Source: Blastomyces gilchristii SLH14081 (Eukaryota > Ascomycota > Eurotiomycetes > Onygenales > Ajellomycetaceae). From it: a stretch of 64,000 bases of DNA. Within the stretch, counting starts at the first letter, position 1; the number at the start of each line of letters is the position of its first letter. The notes under the pieces were generated by a model. That model ran no database searches. It was given only the letters and a program-made list of their open reading frames with translations, and was not told where the DNA came from. The stretch lies in the NCBI RefSeq assembly GCF_000003855.2, contig NW_003101676.1, positions 1,977,287 through 2,041,286 of the forward strand, read 5' to 3'. Below, in pieces: positions 1 to 9,327 of this stretch. A program made the translations under genes and the position numbers.

Positions 1-1535
1 TATAACTGGTCACATCATTCATATCATTTCGAAAAATTGGCCAGAGTTGGGGTGTTGAGGGCAAGGGGCCACGCAGTTCCAGGACGCGCCGAACACTGAA
101 TATCCAGCTCCCATGTTCCAATCAAGGGATCGATGGATAAGACATTGCAGGAAATACCCAGTTTCATACAACTCTTAAGAGGCAATTTCTCGAGTGATAG
201 GCTTCAAAGGACAGAAATGGGGCTGGGATTTGAGCAGACCTTCATCCTGCAAGGCCAAAAGCATCGTCCAGTCGGAAAATAGTATTATCAATTTATTATC
301 GAATGGGTGTCTGTGCTGCATTCTGTGGGGTTGAACAGGAGTCATTGTTAATTTTAGTTGGCGGGTAGGACGCGGCGCTTGAGAAGAAATTTCTCCCCAA
401 AGTGAAGAAAAATGCCAGACATTGTCAGCCTCCCGGTGCTGGCGGCGCCCGATGACTGTCAAATCATGTATGCTGACCAAATTGCACAAATCACCAAAAG
501 GTGAAAATGCAAAAGTACAAAACTGCAAAAATTGCCTTTTCGCACAAGTGCAGAAATGCAAGCCCACCACGCCTTGCCAGTCGTATCCAGCGCTGGGGCT
601 TGCTAAGCTTTAACCGCCAAAAGGTGGGCCGTGAATGACGTCATAGGTAGAGAACCGTATAGATATCCCTATTCTTTCATCGTGGCCTAGTCATGCCAGA
701 TGTCATTCTTAGAGGAAATATCCCCTATTCTTTAGAATGTCATGGCCTGTTCTTACGAAAATGATGGCCCTTGCCAACCGGTCCAGTATATGTTTTCCCT
801 CTTCTAGTCACTCCATTGAGTGTTGCTAGGAGCACGCAAAGTCGGTCCCATCAAAAGCCCGTGCCCTTGATTGATTGATTGATTGATTGAATCAGCTATC
901 CTGACCTCTCCCTCATCGGGATATGCAGGCTACCACTATTACAGCTACTCTCATCTATCCTTTCTAGTCTAATTACATGCACGATCTTAATGCCTCGTCA
1001 GGGCCTGTGGGTGATCTACTCTAGTTGTCTGTCCCTTGGAGTCTAGGATCGCATCGAGGTCTCCCCTACTGATTTTCCATTCCGTCCCATTTATTGTCCA
1101 GTTTGGTAGCTACGCCCGTCGCGGTCCGGACCAGCAGGACGCCAAGCCGTGATTTGGTTGGTGTGGGTGAAATAACCGGACTCTCAACTGGAAGTTTCTA
1201 GCAAGAATAACTGAATTTCCAAGGAGAAGAGTATATAGTAGTGCACTACATAGCTGCCTGAGGGCGGCTGAGACGAATAAATCAATCAATGAAGCACAGA
1301 CTGTTAGAGGACGAAGACTAGCTTTACCAGGATGAATAGCAGCAGTATACTAGATCATATTGAAACTGAATCTTGAAGAAGAAGAAGAAGCTATCTAAGT
1401 TAGAGGCTTGGTGAGCAGGTGGATATGAAGGTGGCAAGGCTTGTGTGAGTCACCTGACCATGCTCTATGCTCTAAGATTCTTATATTCTGCCTTCTCACC
1501 TCTTCCAGAAGTCTTTCTTCCTGTAGTTAAAATAC
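1..1535. other. Left flank: ordinary-composition DNA outside the repeat block
   Basis: This stretch keeps many CG, CC and GG dinucleotides and differs sharply from the AT-rich block that starts at 1536. It has open frames on both strands (for example 175-570 on minus and 422-613 on plus), but none resembles a family I know and they overlap each other, so I call no gene. The last ~230 bases (1300-1535) hold a GAA run near 1376-1392. A copy of chromovirus 1A is inserted right after the bases AATAC at 1531-1535. Confidence 0.7.
867..1293. repeat. Possible short non-LTR retrotransposon debris between two TTGA/TCAA tails
   Basis: Six TTGA units lie at 867-890, and an AATAAATCAATCAATGAA-type tail lies at about 1277-1293. 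Simple TCAA tails of this sort are common at the 3' ends of fungal non-LTR retrotransposons, so the two may be tails of oppositely oriented fragments. No reverse transcriptase frame is visible between them and no target-site duplication was found. The interval could equally be single-copy DNA with two microsatellites. Confidence 0.25.
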
Positions 1536-1793
1536 TGTAAGAAATCCCGCTCCTCGCGGATTCTTTACCTATCTCTCATGTAACTAATAGGGTTAGCAGC
1601 CCTTGACTACACACAACTATATAGACTGGAGTTCATGACTACTATTTATAACTTAGCTTGAATACTATTATACATTTAATCTCTATATTTACTATATTTA
1701 TCTTTCTACTGTGAATACTTCTAGTAGTTAATAGTATATATTATATCAAGCTGTAAATATCTGAATAATTATCTTTGAGTACTTATTCTTATA
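1536..1793 (+). repeat. 5' LTR of chromovirus 1A (258 bp)
   Basis: It begins TGTAAGAA and ends TTCTTATA (ancestrally TTCTTACA), giving an 8-bp terminal inverted repeat. The same 258-bp unit recurs at 28400, 46301, 53302 and 62982. A TATA-like box (TATATAG) lies at 1618-1624. The first ~60 bases still have CCC and CGCG, whereas the inner part is stripped of them. AGCTTGAA at 1655-1662 is complementary to the sequence just after the LTR. Confidence 0.95.
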
Positions 1794-1804
1794 TTTCAAG
1801 CTCT
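1794..1804 (+). promoter_or_regulatory. Candidate self-priming primer-binding site of family 1
   Basis: The sequence right after the 5' LTR does not start with TGG, so it does not look like a tRNA primer site. TTCAAGCT at 1795-1802 is the reverse complement of AGCTTGAA at 1655-1662 in the LTR, 37 nt after the TATA-like box. That is where an mRNA start could lie. Tf1/sushi chromoviruses prime from the 5' end of their own RNA in this way. Only eight contiguous bases match, so this is suggestive. Confidence 0.45.
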
Positions 1805-2049
1805 ATTAATCAGTAATTATCTATTATAATTGAAAGAATTAAAAACTTATATACTTTAATTTATATAAACTCTACTACAGACACTCAGAAACAGTTACTT
1901 AAATTATAAATAATCTTTATAAAAGAAGTCTTAGAGAACTTATTAATTACTTATAAGATATTATTCTCTATATCTATAACAGAGAAATTCTCTGAACTTA
2001 TAAATAAATCAATTTTAATAAAGAATATTCTTAAGTATTTTCTATAGAA

Positions 2050-3487
2050 TTAAGCTATTTTTCTATAATAAATACTTACTATCTGTAAATACTTTTAAAC
2101 TGAGTTTCTAGATATAATCTTTAAAAATATTTATAAACTGAAAAGAAACTTTCTTAAGTTATAATCATCTAAGATCTTCTATTGAATTATAATCTATAAA
2201 AGCTTTTATAAGTTTGTATTTAAAATTAATATACAAGCTCAGCTGTGTAATATAAAAGATGAAGAAGTTATTATTTATATAATAATAAATCTCTATTATA
2301 CTGAAGTCAAGAACTGACTAAATTATTTAGAGAATAATTATAAGAGATCTCACTAATCTGTTCTTAAAATCTATTTAAAGAATAGGTTAAGAGACTCTAT
2401 AAACTGAATAGAGAATATCTGAGCTATAATTATTAATATTAGAAAAAGAGATAAGAAATTTAATATAGATTACTCACAGTGCTTTATAAAATTATAATAT
2501 AAATTAAGATCTGTAGAAATAGAGCTCTGAAATAAGATCTGAATAATAATATTTATAAAGAGACTGAATAAAGATATATAGAATAATCTTATTAAGTAAG
2601 ACTCTAAATCTCTAACTTTGAAGAAACTAATAACTTTTATTTACTATTTACAGATTACTGTGAGAGTTATAGATATATAGAGAGTAGATTATTAATTAAC
2701 TCTCTGAGAATCAGAATAATAGAGAATAAATTTACTAGAAAAAAATAATAAGATATAGAGAGATTTGTATCTGACTTAAACTGACCGTGTGACCATGTCT
2801 GAGACCAGGATGAGATTTTTTGATAGTTTCATTACCAATTCAACTGATCTCATTACACAGGTTTAACATTAGATAGTAGTCTCATACTGTTTCACTGAGA
2901 CTTACTGTCTACTCTTGTCACATTTTTCAAATGAGATCATGATTTCCACTTCTCAATTTAAATTATTTTTATTGCTTTAAATGACTTTAAATCTCATTTG
3001 AGTGTTATCAAAAAGTGTTACTTTTTAAAAAATTAAAAATAGTCTAAAAAAAACCTTAAAATGTCTAAAAATAGTAACTTTATGCCAAGAATGGGACTAA
3101 ATAAGACCAAATGAGACTACTTTCTCATTTTTTTCGAGTCATGGTTTCATTTTAAGATCTGGATTCACATCAAGAAATGTATGAGACCAGATTAAATGAG
3201 ATCAAATGTGAAATTCATGGTCCCGGCGACCAGTCTAATCTGACTACTAAGTAGAGAGAGGGAGCTTTATAAGCTTCTATAAATAGAGTATATAATAGAG
3301 AGATTAAGAAAAAGAATATTTATTTTATCTATTTTAAATCAGAATATCTCTGTATAAACTATCTAAATAAATTAAAATAAAAATTTAAGAACTTATAAAT
3401 AGAGTCAGTAATAGTCTTCTTAAGAGTCTTGAAGTTAATATCTAAATCTGTTACTCTTTCAATAAAAATATATACTTATAAGAAGAG
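2050..3487 (+). pseudogene. gag: gag remnant of chromovirus 1A, split by an hAT miniature element
   Basis: The segment 2050-2776 and its continuation 3246-3487 align base by base with the gag region of copy 1B (minus strand, about 52100-53000). In 1B the protein can be followed as a typical fungal Gypsy capsid protein, with phrases such as FMKRLNKDIQNKL. In 1A nearly every Trp codon is a stop and no frame longer than a few dozen codons remains. The miniature element 2777-3237 interrupts the gene and duplicates ATCTGACT, and the hAT at 3496 interrupts it again. Confidence 0.75.
2777..3237. mobile_element. hAT-type miniature element MITE-1 (461 bp)
   Basis: It starts TAAACTGACCG and ends CGACCAGTCTA, so the ends are inverted repeats (ancestrally TAGACTGRYCG). 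It is flanked by a perfect 8-bp duplication ATCTGACT (2769-2776 and 3238-3245). Copy 1B has the empty site, a single ATCTGACT, near 52322-52329 on the opposite strand. Its two ends match the two ends of the 5.8-kb hAT at 3496-9319. There is no coding capacity. GGTCCCGGCGACC at the right end is unmutated. Confidence 0.9.
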
Positions 3488-3849
3488 ACTGTATTTAGAC
3501 TGGCTGACAGAATCATGAATTTCACATTTGATCTCATTTGGTCTGGTTTTATACATTTCTTGGCGTGAGTCCCACCAGGATCAAGCCTCAAAAAAATCTG
3601 AAAATGAATCATTTCTGAGAGAAATGGTGTGAAAAATGATCAGATTTAATTCAAGAACAGTGAAATGAGAGTAATTTCTCAGAATAAACTGTGAAAGATG
3701 ATTATTCTTTCAAAATCAGAATGAGACTGAGACTGAAGATCAAAATCAGTCTCATTCAGTTCATTCAGTGATTGCTTATATAATAAGAATTTGGTAATAA
3801 TTATTGATAACACTCATGAAATAACTAAATACATTCTTGTACAAGTTTA

Positions 3850-6230
3850 TTCTTCACTTTCTCATGAAAACTACACTTCTCTGATATACTGTGATCAGAG
3901 ATATTAAACTGTCTGATAATTTCATGTTTTACAGTCATGAGTTTCTTGATTATTTCTTCTTATAATTGTTCTCAGTAATAGTGATAAATATCTTAACTTG
4001 AGTTGAACTTTTGCTTCATTCTCATCTCTGTCAATGAAATTGTCAGAATATCACATGTCATCAGTGTAACAGTTGAATATATACTCTTAACAATTTTTCA
4101 TAACTCTAGAATTGATTTGATGTGTAAATTCATCAAATCATCTTGAAGATAGCAGTCAAATTCAGTTTTATAAGCATGTAGTTTTGCCTGATTTTCAGTT
4201 GTAATCAATGTATGCAAGTTCTGTTTCAAAGTTAGTATTATAGTTCTATGAGATATGAAGTGTTATCAAAGATTATTACTTACTAGGGAATTGTATTTCA
4301 CTGTCTTCACATCTTAAACATCTGCTTATTTAAATCTCTGATAGTTGACATTGTAGTAGTCTTGAGTTAATTTAATATATAAGTCTTGTTTCTTCTCTGT
4401 TCAATCTTGAGAAGTGTAGATGTTAACTCAATGAGAGAGATCTAGTAGAGCTGCTACAGTATAGTACTCTGTAAAAGATTGTTCAGTTTTGCTGTAGTAA
4501 TATGCCAGTTTATTTCTTACAGTAATAATAGTCTGTTCTATAGCATTATCTCAGACTGAATTTCTTTTTAAGTGATTCAACTGCTTCTCAAGATGAGTAA
4601 ATAAACTGTTATACACTCATCAGACTGAGAACAGTATTGATATATAAGTGATTGAGACTGTCTTTGTTATCTTATAAAACTGAAACAGTAAATCAATCAC
4701 ATATTTCAACTGAGTTCACTTCATATTAGAAAGTTTCAATATCTGAATCTTTTCTCAATCAGAGTGTTGCACTCAATAATCAATTGTCTGATATAATTGA
4801 AGAGTCTGAACAGTTATCTCATATATTGAACTTCACTGTGTTTTAACATTCTATATCATATTCAGTGATGTGACTGATTTGTTTGTTTATTGAATATCAT
4901 GAAATCATTATTATTGTTTAGAGAAGATACAAATCACATTAGCAATGTTTCAAATCTGTGATATTTAAATTATTAGTCAATCTATTCAAAATTAACAGTA
5001 GTATTATCAAAAAGTGTTATCAAAAAGCAATATTAAAAAGTGTTGTTAAAAAACATTATCTTTTACAAAGTGAATGTAAAAGTTACTTAAGTAATCACTT
5101 TCATCTCATTCTCATTTCAAGAATCAGTCATCTCATTATTCTTCATCTTAATATTAAGATTCTTTATCAGTGTTTATATCACAAGTTGAATCACATGAGC
5201 AATGCAGAGAATATAACCTTGTTTATTATTTTAGAAATGTAAAGTCAATTTTTGCTCTAAGCTCTTCATCATAGTGTAGTTATTTGCAGTATTATCAGTT
5301 ATAATTGTAAGAAGACTGAGACTAATATCTTAATAGTCATTTTTAATCACAGTTATTAATATCTCTGTTATATAATTCTCAGTATGACTACTGATCAATG
5401 ATTTAAATTCAATTAATATCTCTTGATAAGTTCAGTTCTCATCAATGTAATAACATATAACTCTCATAAATGTAAGATTATTTATACTAGTTCATGCATT
5501 CACTGTGAGAGACACTCTTCAATGATTCTTCAACTCTGATTCTAGATATTGTATATTGACTTTGTAGTGTATCTTGAGATTGAACTGAAGACAGAATTGA
5601 TGTGAAATATGAAGATTTGAATTAAGTATTTGAATAAGTGTTCAGAATTCAGAGTTTTCAATTGATTGAAGAGAAAGATTCAGAGATATACATATATAAA
5701 GTAATTATTCATGAAAGTTATCAGATGAGAGTTGTGAAATCAGAGTACTGATACATAATTGTTTTTACATGATTTTCTTCAAATTACAAAGTTAGTGTTA
5801 TTAAAAATCATTATCTGATAGAGTAACTTACCAGCTCAGTAGTAATTTTCTGATTATTTTTCTTTTATTATCTGCATTCTGATGACTTCAGATGTCAGGA
5901 AATTTCTTCAGAGCTATAATCAGTTTATGATGAATGTTTCTGAATAAAGTTATAGTAATTATAGCAGAGAGATGACTCTTCAGTAATCTGTAATACAATC
6001 TATTGATAATTATTTCATAGTTCATCTCAGTATTTATATTGAGTTTTTTATAAATTTTATGACCTGGAATCAGATGTGAAGAATGAAGTGATTATTTATT
6101 ATAATTAAAAAAGAGCATTCTGTATTGAATTATAAATAACATAGACTTTGTGATTCACAGTGATTTCTTGAAGAGTATATAAATCTTCAATAGAAGTAAA
6201 AGAAGTGAAAGAAGTGAATTCAGAAAATAT
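3850..6230 (-). pseudogene. hAT transposase remnant in hAT-1
   Basis: On the minus strand the RNase H-like core can be followed by comparison with hAT-2 (plus strand, 41980-44091). There the frame reads ...LTVNI-stop-TSTNNLVFKRVI..., then ...IAEILITVI..., then TDNAGNNYTM. The last matches the TDNAxNN motif that marks hAT transposases. In hAT-1 the same motif lies at about 5270-5303 as TDNTANN. At least two introns interrupt the gene (see 4221-4283). Stops occur throughout, so it is dead. The N-terminal part (about 5900-6230) may contain a BED-type finger, but I cannot confirm one. Confidence 0.8.
4221..4283 (-). other. Intact spliceosomal intron in the hAT-1 transposase gene
   Basis: Read on minus, the 63-nt segment starts GTAAGTAATAATC, has a perfect branch site TACTAAC (4231-4237) and ends TTTGAAACAG. 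The copy in hAT-2 (plus, about 43691-43753) has the same branch site and acceptor, but its donor has decayed to ATAAGT. Agreement between copies at splice signals but not between them supports a real intron. It carries the ATCTTTGATAACAC motif that recurs across this element. Confidence 0.75.
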
Positions 6231-6734
6231 GATAATAATTTGAGAAAGATAATAATTTATTTTCAATAACTGATCACTGATGTGTGTAAGAAGAATTAAT
6301 ATAAGAGAAAATAATCTTCTTTCTTAGCTTAGTTATAATTTTAGTACTAACTCAGATTGAATATCATTGATGTATAAAAGTAAATAAATAATCTTGATTA
6401 ATCTCTATTATATTTCTTGAAATATATTAATATTGTGAAAGAGAGTGTTATTAAATTGTATTATCAGATAATATCATTAAAAATATATTAATATTATAAA
6501 TATCAATGTTGAAAAAATGTTAATACTTATATATTATAGTGATTTGTGAATCATGATAGTTAAATATATATATATATATATCATTTCTAACTTGATTACA
6601 ACTTGTACAATAATTTTTGAAAACTCAAAATCAATTTTAATTATTAATAATTAAAAACTTAAACTTATAACTAACTAATATAAAAAGAAAAAAATCTACT
6701 TCTCTTTCTCATTCTTCTTATCATTCTTTATAAT

Positions 6735-7505
6735 TCACTTCTCATTCTTCTTCTTCTTCTTCTTCTTCTTATCTGAGATGATAATCATCTTAAAATCTCT
6801 TTTCACTGTCTTCTCAGAAGAGGGTTTCTGCTGCTTCTTCTCAGCCAGATCAACCTGTATCTCAAAATCCTGCATTTTCTGATCTGCTGTCTCAGGTTCC
6901 ACCTCAGCAGCAAGCAGATTGACATGCTCAGAGAGCAGGGCTGTCTTCTCAATATTATGAATCATGAAGCACATTTGAGACCTAAACAAGGCCTCAATCT
7001 TCTTCTTCTCTGTCAGCTTCTGCTAATCAATTAGAGAACAGAAGTGTTATCAAAAATCATTATCTCTTAATAAATAAAAAACTTATCAGTTTTGACTTCT
7101 TTATCTCTCACTTTAATACTCTCTTAATCTTCTTCTACTATTACTTATTTACAGTAATACTCTTCTTCTCTCTCTCTCTCTTCATCTTGAACTCAAATCA
7201 TTCTCAGAACTTCTTCTGATCTTATCACTGCTATATGAGACTCTTCACTATCTTCTTCTTCAATCTCTCACAGACAGTGTCATCTGTATTATTTCTATAC
7301 ATAGTTCAGTCTAAATCTATCAGAAGTATTACTTTAAAATTGTTATTATTCTACTCTCTTACAGAGTCTCTTCAAGGCATTATAATGTGTCTTATAATCT
7401 GTCTCTTCTTGCTTAAACACTTTCTTCTTCTCTTTCTTCAATCTGTGATGATGCTCACGCGCCTTGATGGTCTGCAGAACCGCAGAATATTTGAAGAGAG
7501 ATGAC
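6735..7505 (-). pseudogene. Lys-rich accessory gene of the hAT family (spliced, decayed)
   Basis: Reading minus from 7505, the protein begins MSSLFKYSAVLQTIKARE, followed by a basic stretch rich in HRLKKEKKK. It degenerates, and after a probable intron (about 7079 down to 7024, acceptor TTAGCAG) continues as an acidic/basic helical segment ending in SEKTVKRDFKM and a run of lysines encoded by (TTC)n at about 6739-6769. The C-terminal exon is still open for 84 codons. The same gene is seen in hAT-2 (39689-40170) and hAT-3 (59670-60456), so it belongs to the element. I do not recognise the family; a DNA- or RNA-binding accessory role is only a guess from charge. Confidence 0.55.
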
Positions 7506-7561
7506 ATGATTAATTTCAGTGAGTATTGAAGAGAGATGAAGGCAGAAGAGACAGTCAGAAA

Positions 7562-7690
7562 TGATATGATAATGATAATAATAATAATAATAATGATGAT
7601 AATGATGATAATGATAGTGATGATGTTAATAATAATGATGATAATGATGATAATAATAATAATGATGATGATGATAATGATAATAATAAA
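7562..7690 (+). repeat. AAT/GAT trinucleotide tract in hAT-1
   Basis: About 130 bases of imperfect AAT and GAT units. On plus one frame reads as an Asn/Asp run followed by KRKSALKYITDLSNIKR and a stop. The matching tract in hAT-3 (about 59476-59562) is longer and purer, so the run length differs between copies. It may be an N/D-rich protein segment or plain microsatellite expansion. Confidence 0.7.
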
Positions 7691-7822
7691 AGAAAAAGTG
7701 CATTGAAATATATTACTGACTTATCAAATATAAAGAGATAAAGAAAATATTAACAGCTTTCAGAGATATATAGAAACAGCTTCAGTGTTGCATAGCAACA
7801 TCATCTTCATTCAATACATACA

Positions 7823-8014
7823 GTGTTGATATTCTTTGTATACAGTTATCATATAATCTATATCAGAGATACATGCAGAAAACAGATCTTTGTTACTAGA
7901 GAGAATGATTGCAGTGATTCTCTGTTTTCATATTATAAAGATAAGTTATTCTCATTTCTTTCTTCTCTCTTTTCTCTTCTTCTTCAATTCATCACTAAGT
8001 TCAAGCTGGTATGA
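7823..8014 (+). CDS. Unrecognised short frame conserved in hAT-1 and hAT-3
   Basis: A 63-codon frame with the readable core RDTCRKQIFVTREND followed by a Ser/Leu/Phe-rich end. hAT-3 carries the same frame on minus (59140-59325) with a similar sequence and similar end. Conservation of the frame in two decayed copies suggests a real exon of the family, possibly continuing the Asn/Asp-run frame upstream. No known domain is visible and the true start is unclear. Confidence 0.35.
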   Translation: MLIFFVYSYHIIYIRDTCRKQIFVTRENDCSDSLFSYYKDKLFSFLSSLFSLLLQFITKFKLV

Positions 8015-8187
8015 AAACTATTAAAACACTCTTAGAAACTCTCAAATTGAAGAGTATAGACTAATCAAATTTTAAATACAGAAGAATCAAATTACATTCA
8101 ATATTACTAATTATTCATTCTCTCTTAATAAAATCACAGTTGTGTCTTTCTTCTCTTCTCTCTTAAATGAAACATGGCCTGTAAAAA

Positions 8188-8418
8188 GTGAGTATCACAC
8201 CAGGCTATAATGACCAACACAGTCTCAGCATGCAGAACTGTATACATGCAGCACATGCTGAACTGAGAGACTGCATGAGTTGCAAACTGATGCCAGCATC
8301 TCAGAGAGAGCTGTGTGGGATGAGAAAGCTGCAACTCTCAGCCACATGCACAGAGAATGAATTGTTACAGTAAGTATATGTACATTGCATGAAAGTAACA
8401 CTTTTTGATAATACTCAG
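8188..8418 (+). pseudogene. Cys-containing exon plus intron in the right half of hAT-1
   Basis: A 61-codon frame runs to about 8370 and contains CMSCKLMPASQRELCGMRK and then ATCTEN, a C-x2-C-x10-C-x9-C spacing. It is followed directly by a 49-nt segment that starts GTAAGTATATG (8370) and ends ATACTCAG (8418), a good intron candidate holding the TTTTTGATAATACT motif. The frame has more CG-poor but otherwise normal codons than its surroundings. The hAT-3 counterpart (58800-58960, minus) is broken. The product is unknown and the Cys spacing hints at a metal-binding fold. Confidence 0.4.
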
Positions 8419-8789
8419 TCTCTGATATCATGAAAATAGAGTCTCTCTGTGAGATCTGTTTTTATCAGAAGTCAGAGAATCTTATATTTCTCAAGATCAT
8501 CTTCACCTGCCTTATTCATGAAATCAATGAGAGAAATCATTGATTTCAGCATTCTGCTCTTGATATCATTTAAGTGACAGCAGAGTTCACTCTGACCATA
8601 CTTTTTAAGTGTATGTTTTCTAAATATTCACATTTATACAGATATATACTGATTATTTATTAGATAATGTTAAGATAATGACTCATCACAGCTGTGTTAT
8701 TCTCACTATAAGAGATACACAGTTGATGATGAACATTGTAAAGACTCTGAGAAGTGAGTATTTTAAGAATGCTGCAGCCCTGCAATCTT

Positions 8790-8950
8790 GATTTTTTTGT
8801 TTTTATTTTTTATTTTTTTCTTTTTCTTTTGTTTTTTTTTTTTTTTCTTTCTTTTTTTTTTTTTCTTTTTTTTTTGTTCATTCTGATTTTTTCTTGTTTT
8901 TGTTTTGTTTTTTGTTTTTTGTTTTTTTTTATATTTTATATTTTTTTTAT
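8790..8950 (+). repeat. T-rich tract in hAT-1
   Basis: About 160 bases almost free of A and with few C or G. The same tract, as an A-rich run on plus, is at 44453-44575 in hAT-3, so it is an inherited part of the element near its right end. The open frames across it on both strands are compositional artefacts. Confidence 0.8.
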
Positions 8951-9327
8951 AATTAAAATTATATGAATTATAATCTGTGTTTAGAAAAGTAATGATATTT
9001 GATAACACTCTCTATTGAATTTTCAACAAATGAGCACTATGTTATAATATTATGTAAGTGAGAAGTGATTTCATAACCTCATTTAATACCATTCTCAATA
9101 ATAGAATTAGAATGAAAATGTGACTAAGAATTCAAACATATTCTTTATTCAGAACTAGATTTTTATTTGAAAAGTGAATCTGAGATCTTTAATATTTGAA
9201 ATAACATGATTTGAGATCAATGTAATGAACACAAATCATGATCAGAAGTAATGCTTTTAGGCAATGTGATAACTGTAAAGTTTGATCCTGGTCTCAGACA
9301 CGGTTACACGGTCAGTCTAACTGTATT

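Larger units (their letters stand above)
3496..9319. mobile_element. hAT transposon hAT-1 (5.8 kb, both ends present)
   Basis: It starts TAGACTGG and ends GGTCAGTCTA, flanked by a perfect 8-bp duplication ACTGTATT (3488-3495 and 9320-9327). The 8-bp duplication and the transposase motif TDNxxNN place it in the hAT superfamily. The transposase lies on the minus strand in the left half. The right half carries extra open frames on both strands, a trinucleotide run and a T-rich tract. It sits inside gag/pol of chromovirus 1A. Related copies are at 39689-44091 and 44092-61263. Confidence 0.92.

Noticed and set aside
175..613. Overlapping open frames on both strands in the left flank
   Set aside because: No recognisable family and no splice context, and both strands are open over the same bases.
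4960..5240. 94-codon frame on plus as a real gene
   Set aside because: It overlaps the transposase on the opposite strand and contains the tandem intron motif.
6735..7690. CRISPR-like or satellite array from the regular TTC and AAT units
   Set aside because: These are plain trinucleotide runs without spacers, in a eukaryotic transposon.
8754..9008. Phe/Leu- or Lys-rich small proteins over the T tract
   Set aside because: The frames are open only because the tract has almost no A on one strand; no conservation as protein.
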